Assembly (NCBI GenBank): GCA_905234465.1
Contig: CAJOHU010000005.1
Span: forward strand, 1-44,129
DNA length: 44,129 bases
Origin: an uncultured Alphaproteobacteria bacterium
GTDB taxonomy: Bacteria; Pseudomonadota; Alphaproteobacteria; Rs-D84
Reading direction: 5' to 3'
A model generated the notes under the pieces. It did not search any database, was not told the origin of the DNA, and saw nothing but the letters and a program-made list of their open reading frames with translations. Within the stretch, counting starts at the first letter, position 1. Each line of letters starts with the position of its first letter. Shown here piece by piece: positions 37,337 to 44,129 of the stretch. The position numbers and the translations under genes are program-made.

Positions 37337-39619
37337 CTATGCTGCAGAACGCGCCGCCTGTTGTTTCAGGTAATCATAATACGCCGTTTGTTTGTTCTTT
37401 TTGCTGCCTATGCGGCTGTACTGGCCACCAAGAACCCTGGGCAGGTGCATATCGCGCCCAAATTCTAAATCATTCCAATATTTGCGAAGTTCTTCGTATT
37501 TATCTTTGTGATTTTTATCCCAGTCGTCCATTTCTTTCTGATTTGCGGTCAATTCATCAGTTGCACTTTGCAATTCATCGGTTGCATCTGTAAATTTTTC
37601 GGTTGCATCTGCAAATTTTTGCTTTTTATCTTTTGCATCCATCAGTCCCGGCACAACCGCCGCTATTCTTGGCACATACGTATTGATAAGTTCTTCGGCA
37701 TATGTATATGCCCCACTGTCCTTTGCAATACCCGCCAAGCTTGGAATCTTTTTAGATTTTCCATTAAGCAATGCCATATAATCTTTCAAGAAATTCTGTA
37801 CAGCATCGCGCGACACCGATTTTTCGCCCATACCATCTTCTATGGATTCCGCCAAATCATTCAACAAACCTTGATGAAATGAATCTTTATTAAGGTCATC
37901 TATAAGTTTTTTATATTCGTCTGTTTTTTTATTAAAATTGGCGTCTATTTTTTTACCGTCCCCCAATGCATTAAGGTCGCTTTCTGCCTTGGCTTTATTT
38001 TTTTCGGCATTGACTTTGAGCTTTTCGGCGTTGGTTATAGTGGCCGCTAATTCGGCTTTTTGCGCGGCATATTCCGCATTCTTGGCGTTATGCGCCGCCG
38101 CCAGGTCTTTGCCTTCGTTGCGAACCTTGCTGCCCATTTTACGAATTGTATTTACCATAAATGTTGCCCCGGTCGCAACCGCGATACCCGCAACACGAAT
38201 GGTTTTATCCAATGCGCCCGTAATAACTTTCACCGCCGAATTCTTATTAAAGGACAAATCGTTGTTTGAAAAGATATTGAACAATTCTTTATCGTTTTTA
38301 ATCGCATCCAGGGTCTTACTGGTCGTATTTTCGTACTTAATAGCAGACAAAATGTTCAGTGTTGTTTTGGCTTCGGCAATTTTGTCATCACGAACTGCAT
38401 CCATCATAACGCGTTCTACAACACGGCGCAACTGAATACCGTTGCTAAGCGCTTTGTCAAATGCCTTGCCATCCGCTTCCTTAATAATGTTCATTTCTTT
38501 GATAAACCAATCAAAATGCTTTCCGACCCGTGGGGTTTTATGCGTCAATTCTTGTTTTATTGCATTAACATTACTGACCACCGCCGCCAATCCGTCTGTG
38601 CGTTTAATTTTTGCGCTATTCATAGCCTTAACAATATCTTCGGCTTCAGCTTCTTTGAACATATAATCGCCGCCAAGATTATGCCATTTCTGCAATCTGT
38701 TTTCTTTAAAATCATCAAATTTCTTTTTTACATTTTGTCCGAAACTGCGGTGCGTCACGGTCTTTGGGTACAAATAATTTGCAGAATCTGATTTATCGTA
38801 ATCAACACTGCCACGGGCAGAATCCAATGCAGATGTTATCCCATAAGCATCATGTGCCGCAAATAAATCTTTGACCTTAGACTTTTTATACAAACGTTCT
38901 AATACTTTGCCATATTCGCGTTTGAAACGATTAATGGAATAATCCGCCGGTTTAGGGTCAAGTTCATCTTTTAAAGATGTTATTTGATTTATCAAATTCA
39001 TCTGATTTTCATCAAGGGATAATTCATACTTGGCATATCCAAGGTTTCTGATAACGCCAACCAACTTCTCACGAAAACCAGCGTCTTTATTATACTTTTT
39101 TTCTTTAAGCCCCGTCATAAATTCATCATAACTTAATCCTTCGGGCAAATTGTGGCGCAGAATATCTTCCAAAATATTCGCATTTGTCGAATCCGTAAAC
39201 AAATTAGTGATTTTATCGCTTACAGAATTCTTCAATGGTATAATGTGAAACAGTTTTCCTGTACCATAAAAGTCGTCTATGAATGTCTTAGCGGCGCCAA
39301 ATTCGGCATTATTAAGTTTTTTGTCCGCCGCCATACCACTGACGACATTGTTTATATTGCTGTACAATTCGCTTATTTGGTCGTCGGTAAGTCCGGTGTC
39401 TGGATTATCTTTTTTTTCAATGCTTGGCAATTCATTTGGCACATACTGACCGCTTTTGGGTGCGGTTTCGTGCATTAATTGTTTGCGCCAATCTTTCATA
39501 GAATTGGTCAAATCATTCTTTTTCAAGTATTCATCAAAACGCGCCTGAACCTCTGGCGACATTGCGTTAAAGTGCAACTGTTTGAAATACTGTTCCAAAA
39601 ATCCTTTTATGCTTGCCAT
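37337..39619 (-). CDS. 760-residue hypothetical helical protein
   Basis: A very charged, Lys-, Asp- and Ala-rich protein. The ATG at 39619 follows CAAAGGAGT. It opens with SIKGFLEQYFKQLHFN. Most of it appears helical; one hydrophobic stretch lies near 465-485 (VAGIAVATGATFMVNTI), followed by a long coiled-coil region (about 500-560, AAQKAELAATITNAEKLKVN) and a second one near 680-720 (FADATEKFTDATDELQSATD). The C-terminus is basic (YYDYLKQQAARSAA). No catalytic motif, no signal peptide. Possibly structural or an effector; I do not recognise the family. Confidence 0.75.
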   Translation of the reverse strand: MASIKGFLEQYFKQLHFNAMSPEVQARFDEYLKKNDLTNSMKDWRKQLMHETAPKSGQYVPNELPSIEKKDNPDTGLTDDQISELYSNINNVVSGMAADKKLNNAEFGAAKTFIDDFYGTGKLFHIIPLKNSVSDKITNLFTDSTNANILEDILRHNLPEGLSYDEFMTGLKEKKYNKDAGFREKLVGVIRNLGYAKYELSLDENQMNLINQITSLKDELDPKPADYSINRFKREYGKVLERLYKKSKVKDLFAAHDAYGITSALDSARGSVDYDKSDSANYLYPKTVTHRSFGQNVKKKFDDFKENRLQKWHNLGGDYMFKEAEAEDIVKAMNSAKIKRTDGLAAVVSNVNAIKQELTHKTPRVGKHFDWFIKEMNIIKEADGKAFDKALSNGIQLRRVVERVMMDAVRDDKIAEAKTTLNILSAIKYENTTSKTLDAIKNDKELFNIFSNNDLSFNKNSAVKVITGALDKTIRVAGIAVATGATFMVNTIRKMGSKVRNEGKDLAAAHNAKNAEYAAQKAELAATITNAEKLKVNAEKNKAKAESDLNALGDGKKIDANFNKKTDEYKKLIDDLNKDSFHQGLLNDLAESIEDGMGEKSVSRDAVQNFLKDYMALLNGKSKKIPSLAGIAKDSGAYTYAEELINTYVPRIAAVVPGLMDAKDKKQKFADATEKFTDATDELQSATDELTANQKEMDDWDKNHKDKYEELRKYWNDLEFGRDMHLPRVLGGQYSRIGSKKNKQTAYYDYLKQQAARSAA

Positions 39620-39764
39620 GTCCGACTCCTTTGGTTCTTTACCACCCCACATCTGTTATTATAGTATAAAATTGGTATAATTTCAAGTAGTCAAACAATT
39701 TTTTTGTCAAAAAGCAATTTAATCCCATGGCGATGCTTGCCCCCCACATGATACGATTTTATAG

Positions 39765-40457
39765 ATGATGGAAAAAATTCGTGATTTTTTGTGGCGTTCA
39801 TTGCCATATTTGATATCTATTGCCGGCGGAATAGCGCTGTTTACCATATCATTAGATAATGTGACAAACCCAGCCATAGAAGGTCTGATTAGTAATATTT
39901 CTGCATCATTGTTGGCGATACCGTTGGTGTTTTTGCTGTACGATTACACAACAACCCGCGTGTCACGGCGATTACAAGAAACACTGGTTGCAAGCATGAA
40001 CGACAAAATCAATACAATAATGCTGCATTTGGTATTGATTCTGCGCAAAATAATGGGGATACGGGGACGATTGACACATAATGGAATAATTTCTATGCGG
40101 AACTGGACCGAAGCACACATAGCGCAACAAATGCAAATTCGCAGTGAATACATTGAATTACTGCGGCAATATTATGAAGAACTGGAAAACCTTATTATCG
40201 GATTTGGCAAAGAAAACACCATGTCCCCAGAACAAATCAGCCTTATGTCCAGTTTGGCACGCGATATGTCGCGCATGGTCGCCATGCACCGGCTTGACGG
40301 GAATCGGCGGGTTATTGCGCGACACATACGGAATATTATCGGCGAAATTAATGATTGGTTAGATTCAAGCGCAGATGTGGCACGAAATTTTGATAAAATT
40401 TTGACCGCGGCAACAACGCCTGGGGAATCAACAGATAAAAAAAATACACCCAATTAA
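39765..40457 (+). CDS. hypothetical two-helix membrane protein
   Basis: A 230-residue protein with two N-terminal membrane helices (about 12-30 and 43-60), followed by a basic cytoplasmic helical region (RRLQETLVASMNDKINTIML; ARHIRNIIGEINDWL). No ribosome binding site precedes it. An extended -10 element TGATACGAT (39750-39757) ends 7 bases before the ATG, so it too may be leaderless; a second in-frame ATG follows at once. No family recognised. Confidence 0.7.
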   Translation: MMEKIRDFLWRSLPYLISIAGGIALFTISLDNVTNPAIEGLISNISASLLAIPLVFLLYDYTTTRVSRRLQETLVASMNDKINTIMLHLVLILRKIMGIRGRLTHNGIISMRNWTEAHIAQQMQIRSEYIELLRQYYEELENLIIGFGKENTMSPEQISLMSSLARDMSRMVAMHRLDGNRRVIARHIRNIIGEINDWLDSSADVARNFDKILTAATTPGESTDKKNTPN

Positions 40458-40466
40458 TAAATTTTC

Positions 40467-40494
40467 TTGATTTTTTATAAAAGTATGTCATAAT
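40467..40494 (+). promoter_or_regulatory. tRNA-Lys promoter
   Basis: TTGATT (40467-40472), 16-base spacer, CATAAT (40489-40494). Confidence 0.55.
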
Positions 40495-40523
40495 TTGCCC
40501 CGAACTGCTGGAAAAGAAGTTCT

Positions 40524-40599
40524 GGGGCTATAGCTCAGTTGGTAGAGCAAATGACTTTTAATCATTGGGTCCAGGGTTCGAGTCCCTGTGGCCCCACCA
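40524..40599 (+). tRNA. tRNA-Lys (anticodon TTT)
   Basis: Acceptor GGGGCTA with TGGCCCC, anticodon stem AATGA/TCATT with loop CTTTTAA (TTT at 40557-40559), T-loop TTCGAGT, CCA encoded. A terminator follows at 40605. Confidence 0.95.
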
Positions 40600-40604
40600 A
40601 AATT

Positions 40605-40628
40605 AAAACCGACATCTTGTCGGTTTTT
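40605..40628 (+). terminator. terminator of tRNA-Lys
   Basis: AAAACCGACA-tct-TGTCGGTTTT plus T. Confidence 0.85.
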
Positions 40629-40636
40629 GTTTTGGT

Positions 40637-40653
40637 CACTAACCACTAATCAC
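40637..40653. repeat. GTGGTTAGTG minisatellite, copy 4
   Basis: On the minus strand AGTGATTAGTGGTTAGTG directly includes the stop codon TGA of the ABC transporter gene. Confidence 0.5.
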
Positions 40654-42446
40654 TTTTTCCCATTGAATTGAATATCGCGCAGTTTTTTATATTCGCCACC
40701 CAACGCAACCAGTTCTTCATCTGTGCCCTGCTCTATAATACGGCCATCTTTGATAACGCAAATCATGTCCGCATCCAGAACCGTAGACAACCGATGTGCA
40801 ATCACGAATGTCGTACGATTCTGCATCAATTCGCGCAATGTTGACTGAATAATTTTCTCGCTTTCTGTGTCCAACGCACTGGTTGCTTCGTCCAGCAGCA
40901 GTATCGGTGCGTTCTTTAATATTGCGCGCGCGATGGCAATGCGTTGTTTCTGCCCCCCCGACAGCAATGCCCCACCTTCGCCAACAACGGATTCATACCC
41001 GTTTGGAAAATCCATAATAAAACCGTCTGCGTTTGCCGCACGTGCCGCCGCAACAACATCGTCATGTGTCGCATTTGGCGCACCATATTTTATATTTGCC
41101 TCAATCGTGTCATTGAACAAAAACACATCTTGGGAAACATCAGATATATTCCGGCGCAGCGAATCCAAAGTATACTTTCTTATGTCGCGCCCATTTATCG
41201 CAATGATACCAGTTTGTGGTTCATAAAATCGTTCCAACAGGTTAAACAGTGTTGTCTTTCCACCACCACTTGGCCCAACCAGCGCGCACACCCGCCCCGC
41301 CGGCACGCGCAGATTTATATCGCGCAGCACAGGTTCATTTGGAACATATGAAAAACTAACATCACGAAATTCAACCGATGGACGCACCGCGCGTAATTCT
41401 GTAGCATCTTTGGCATCGCGAATTGTGGGTTTTGTATCCAAGAAATTAAACAACACTTCGGCGGCAAGCAACCCATGCTGAACCGTGTCGCCGACATTTG
41501 TAATAGACTTTGCGGGTTTATATGCGGCGGTCAACGCCAACAGAAACGCCGTAAAATCACCGGTTGTAATTGCGCCACTGACGATAAAATGTCCGCCCAT
41601 AATCATTGCCAAACATAATCCTATGGAAATCATCAATTCCAACAGCGGCGATTGCAAACCGGATGCCTGGGTGCTTTTATAAGAATTCACCATCGCATCA
41701 TTTAGTACATGTTCAAACCGCCGCGTTTCTGACCTTTCATTTGCAAATGCCTGAATAGTTTTAATACCCCGCAGACTTTGATTCAAATGCTGGGTGACGC
41801 TGTTGGCGATTGTGAAAGATTTGCGTGATAATTTCCGCCGCCGCCGCATAATAGCAACCATTGGCAAAACAATCGCCGGCACCAGAAACAACAGCACAGC
41901 GCACATTTGCGGTGCGTAATACACCATCAACCCCAATGTTATAATCAATGTAGCAATTTGCTGAATTGTTTTCACCACCGTCGTCGTCACAAGGTTCAGC
42001 ACCGCGTTCGCCTGAACCGAAAAATAATTCAGATGTTTACCGACACCGTCACCATAGAATCCGGATATATCCATATGCATCGCGTGTGCGAAAATTCGTT
42101 TCTGTAATCGCGCAGATGCGGTAAGTCCCGCCTTGGCCATAAGCAATGCACGCGCATACCCAAATGCACCCTTTAACCCGAACGCCAATATAATCAGCAA
42201 CCCAATAACATATGTTGATTGCATATTCTTTTCAATAAACGCCTGGTCAACCACACGTTGAACCAGCGTAATCGTATATCCTTCGGCACCGGCGGCACAG
42301 ATTGTCGCGATTGCGCCCGCCAACAACCATTTCCATTGGGGTTGCCCGATTTCACGCCATATACGACCATACAGCGACCATTTGATGCGCGCATTTGACG
42401 CATCACCATGAATAAAGTTTTTAATTTTTTCTGTGATTTTTTTCAT
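40650..42446 (-). CDS. msbA: MsbA-like ABC exporter (lipid A flippase type)
   Basis: A 598-residue half-transporter with an N-terminal type IV ABC membrane domain (six helices, residues about 35-330, including the GFYGDGVGKHLNYF coupling region) and a C-terminal ATPase: Walker A GPSGGGKTT near 391-399, Q-loop SQDVFLFNDTI, signature LSGGQKQR near 490, Walker B ILLLDEATSALD, switch His in IAHRLST. It works as a homodimer. Similarity to MsbA suggests lipid A-core transport, but other lipid or peptide exporters of this family look alike. The ATG at 42446 lies 3-4 bases after the predicted transcript start, with no ribosome binding site. Confidence 0.85.
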   Translation of the reverse strand: MKKITEKIKNFIHGDASNARIKWSLYGRIWREIGQPQWKWLLAGAIATICAAGAEGYTITLVQRVVDQAFIEKNMQSTYVIGLLIILAFGLKGAFGYARALLMAKAGLTASARLQKRIFAHAMHMDISGFYGDGVGKHLNYFSVQANAVLNLVTTTVVKTIQQIATLIITLGLMVYYAPQMCAVLLFLVPAIVLPMVAIMRRRRKLSRKSFTIANSVTQHLNQSLRGIKTIQAFANERSETRRFEHVLNDAMVNSYKSTQASGLQSPLLELMISIGLCLAMIMGGHFIVSGAITTGDFTAFLLALTAAYKPAKSITNVGDTVQHGLLAAEVLFNFLDTKPTIRDAKDATELRAVRPSVEFRDVSFSYVPNEPVLRDINLRVPAGRVCALVGPSGGGKTTLFNLLERFYEPQTGIIAINGRDIRKYTLDSLRRNISDVSQDVFLFNDTIEANIKYGAPNATHDDVVAAARAANADGFIMDFPNGYESVVGEGGALLSGGQKQRIAIARAILKNAPILLLDEATSALDTESEKIIQSTLRELMQNRTTFVIAHRLSTVLDADMICVIKDGRIIEQGTDEELVALGGEYKKLRDIQFNGKK

Positions 42447-42455
42447 TGCGCAACA

Positions 42456-42484
42456 ATTATAGAAATTCATCAAGCAAGTGTAAA
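42456..42484 (-). promoter_or_regulatory. promoter of the ABC exporter (near-leaderless)
   Basis: On the minus strand TTTACA (42484-42479), 17-base spacer, TATAAT (42461-42456). The expected start near 42449 is 3-4 bases before the ATG. Confidence 0.65.
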
Positions 42485-42499
42485 GTATTTATTTTTTTA

Positions 42500-42528
42500 T
42501 TGACTTTTGGGCAAAAAGCACATAGAAT
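42500..42528 (+). promoter_or_regulatory. promoter of tRNA-Ala and rpsU
   Basis: TTGACT (42500-42505), 17-base spacer, TAGAAT (42523-42528). It diverges from the ABC exporter promoter. Confidence 0.7.
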
Positions 42529-42546
42529 GTGCGTCACAGAGTTTAC

Positions 42547-42622
42547 GGGGTTGTAGCTCAGTTGATAGAGCGCCTGATTTGCATTCAGGAGGTCGTGGGT
42601 TTGAGTCCCATCAGCTCCACCA
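42547..42622 (+). tRNA. tRNA-Ala (anticodon TGC)
   Basis: Acceptor GGGGTTG with CAGCTCC contains the G3:U70 pair that marks tRNA-Ala. Anticodon stem CCTGA/TCAGG, loop TTTGCAT with TGC at 42580-42582, T-loop TTTGAGT, CCA encoded. No terminator separates it from rpsU, so the two are probably cotranscribed. Confidence 0.95.
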
Positions 42623-42649
42623 CAAATCGCCAAAGGGGGTGAATAGTTT

Positions 42650-42856
42650 ATGGTAAAAGTTCTGGTACGTGATAACAACGTTGAACAGGCATTACGCGTC
42701 GCAAAGCGCAAGTCTCAGAAAGAAGGACTGTACCGCGAAATGAAAGAACGCCAGCGTTATGAAAAACCAACAACAAAACGCAAGCGTCTGCGTGAAGAAG
42801 CCGTTCGTAACGAAAAGAAACGTCAATCAAAACAAAGAATGGTTTTCGGATTCTAA
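42650..42856 (+). CDS. rpsU: 30S ribosomal protein bS21
   Basis: A 68-residue basic protein with the family opening [23 protein letters not shown] and Lys/Arg-rich second half. It binds the 30S platform near the anti-Shine-Dalgarno region and affects initiation. AAAGGGGGTG precedes the ATG. It sits 27 bases after tRNA-Ala under the same promoter and ends at the terminator at 42857. Confidence 0.95.
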   Translation: MVKVLVRDNNVEQALRVAKRKSQKEGLYREMKERQRYEKPTTKRKRLREEAVRNEKKRQSKQRMVFGF

Positions 42857-42884
42857 AAAAAACGCCCCGTTTGGGGCGTTTTTT
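42857..42884. terminator. bidirectional terminator
   Basis: AAAAAACGCCCC-gttt-GGGGCGTTTTTT, shared by rpsU and the convergent secreted-protein gene. Confidence 0.85.
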
Positions 42885-44055
42885 AATTTCCCACCGCCGG
42901 CCCGGCAACAAATCCGCTAGATGTCTCGCTGGTAAAGAATCTGCCGGTTATTTTATCGTACATACCGACAACAGTTTCGCCATTTTCTGTACGACTTGCC
43001 GGAATAAAATCGCGAACAACAGTATCACCCAAATAAAACTTTACACCATAGCAATCAATATGTGGAAAATATCTGATGTTTCCTGCATAACTCATTCCAA
43101 ACAACGGCACAGGGTACGGATTAACCAATGTTGCACTTAACGAATTTGATGCCTGAACCTGATTGTTCATTTTAATGTACTGTTCGCCCGCCGCCAATTT
43201 AATATCAAAATCATTAATAACATTTAATGGCACGAATTTTCCGTTGGTGGACGGGGACCACTCAAAACTCCACTTATTATAGTATCCTGCTAACATAGTG
43301 CCATCTGTCCCCCCATTAGCAAATCTAAAAACTTTTGCTTGAACACTACCAGATGAAGCATCTGCAGAAACACCAAACAAATGCGGAAATTGCGTATTAC
43401 TTAACTCTTCTGTGTCCCTATCATACAATTTTACCCGGGCGGTGACCCTATCAAAATCATTAACCATTAGGTCCGTCATGATATATGCATTGTGATTCAT
43501 GCTTATATATTCCAACTGGGTATATCCGGCGGGCAAGAATGTAAGCGCTACAACAGTATCGGCAATTTCCCATAATGTACCATTGTTATCCAATTCGCCA
43601 TTTGCGTTCACACGCCGCAAAGAATGATTTACTGCATTAATAACACCATTATTCACACTTTCCGCGGTCACCAATGAATCGCTGTAATTTGTGTTCGCAC
43701 TGTAAATTGGTTTTTCACCGACTTCGCCGGCGTTTCCTGTACCCGTCATAACATAACCCGCCGTGCCGGTAATCGTATCTTGTTTTCCGTCCAAACCAGT
43801 CTTAACCGCACCAACCGTAGGTACACTTACGGCAGATGCACTGTTCCCAAGTGTTGCCGCAATGGCTTTTTCACCAATGCCGTCTTCATCATCATATATC
43901 ATAAGTGTATTTGCACCAGACCCGGGTAATTTACCCTGGTATCCAGACATCAGGTCATCTACATATTTCTTGCTGGTCACACTGGAATTATCAGCAAACA
44001 CCGTGGACGCCGCAAAAATTGCGGATATTGCGATAAATATGCGTTTGATACTCAT
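42883..44055 (-). CDS. secreted protein, possible jelly-roll domain
   Basis: A 390-residue exported protein. Signal peptide MSIKRIFIAISAIFAASTVFA is followed by SKKYVDDLMSGYQGKLPGSG and a Gly/Ser/Thr-rich region to about 150. From about 175 to 385 there is a domain with many short beta strands and the phrases FLPAGYTQLEYISM, YIMTDLMVND, FPHLFGVSADA and DCYGVKFYLGDTVVRDFIPA, the style of LamG/concanavalin-like domains fused to phage-tail or surface proteins. No anchor is visible. GGGAAA precedes the ATG. The signal peptide and upstream region are shared with the fragment at 1-74. Function unknown; surface binding is a guess. Confidence 0.8.
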   Translation of the reverse strand: MSIKRIFIAISAIFAASTVFADNSSVTSKKYVDDLMSGYQGKLPGSGANTLMIYDDEDGIGEKAIAATLGNSASAVSVPTVGAVKTGLDGKQDTITGTAGYVMTGTGNAGEVGEKPIYSANTNYSDSLVTAESVNNGVINAVNHSLRRVNANGELDNNGTLWEIADTVVALTFLPAGYTQLEYISMNHNAYIMTDLMVNDFDRVTARVKLYDRDTEELSNTQFPHLFGVSADASSGSVQAKVFRFANGGTDGTMLAGYYNKWSFEWSPSTNGKFVPLNVINDFDIKLAAGEQYIKMNNQVQASNSLSATLVNPYPVPLFGMSYAGNIRYFPHIDCYGVKFYLGDTVVRDFIPASRTENGETVVGMYDKITGRFFTSETSSGFVAGPAVGN

Positions 44056-44129
44056 CTGATATTTCCCTTTCCCTTAATTTCCAATACTAAAAGTATAACA
44101 AAAAGGTACCTTTTTGTTCGTTCGTGTTT
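44056..44129 (-). promoter_or_regulatory. promoter and palindrome duplicated from 75-148
   Basis: The -10 box TATACT (44097-44092) and the 22-bp palindrome (44097-44118) repeat the arrangement at 111-137, with a few substitutions between. The ribosome binding site region is also conserved. Confidence 0.6.

Overview
The window looks like chromosomal DNA of a small-genome, AT-leaning, probably host-associated alphaproteobacterium. Seen directly: a circularly permuted two-piece tmRNA gene with an alphaproteobacterial-type tag, an RNase E with its CPHC zinc link, tRNAs with encoded CCA, and tightly packed housekeeping genes, several of which stop exactly at domain boundaries. Large Cys-rich or InlB-like secreted proteins point to an uncultured gut lineage such as the RF32-type group; that placement is inference.

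Layout. 1-1650: start of a secreted-protein gene leaving the window, a 22-bp palindrome in its promoter, tRNA-Arg(CCG) followed by a duplicated 82-bp tRNA-tail repeat, a lipoprotein and a small hypothetical. 1666-4107 (minus): rubrerythrin, a hypothetical and obgE. 4192-8070 (plus): permuted ssrA, a two-helix membrane protein, a protease-less Lon, tsaB, a hypothetical and rimI. 8067-10350: a Pif1/RecD-like helicase, an array of hairpin repeats, and a small HTH gene behind a structured leader with its own promoter and terminator, then a CAU-anticodon tRNA. 10355-13123: a 922-residue Cys-rich/InlB-like surface protein. 13183-21022: RNase E, a flippase-like membrane protein, RNase PH (plus), a BepA-like M48 protease, RecG and a hypothetical. 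21125-21673: a mosaic of tRNA-His fragments and 82-bp repeats around the intact tRNA-His. 21763-24678 (minus): hypothetical, mscL, aroK, hup, membrane protein. 24763-32381 (plus): GT-like protein, alaS (short), fabI, ligA, class A PBP. 32390-39619 (minus): a 1042-residue solenoid repeat protein, a DUF378-type protein, ackA and a 760-residue coiled-coil protein. 39765-44129: membrane protein, tRNA-Lys, an MsbA-like ABC transporter, tRNA-Ala with rpsU, and a second secreted protein paralogous to the one cut at base 1.

The strongest candidates for something undescribed are: (1) a non-coding modular repeat of about 165 bp (82-bp repeat plus 81-85 unique bases) attached to tRNA 3' ends at two loci and sharing a core motif; (2) a roughly 170-nt structured RNA with a closing stem, three hairpins, a terminator and a competing 8-bp pairing, just upstream of an HTH gene; (3) a Lon that ends at the first residues of its protease domain; (4) a palindrome in the spacer of duplicated surface-protein promoters. 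Several genes (lon, ligA, msbA-like, the GT-like gene) have a good -10 box placed so that the transcript would start at or within a few bases of the ATG, suggesting common leaderless expression.

All calls are from reading the sequence; no database search was run.
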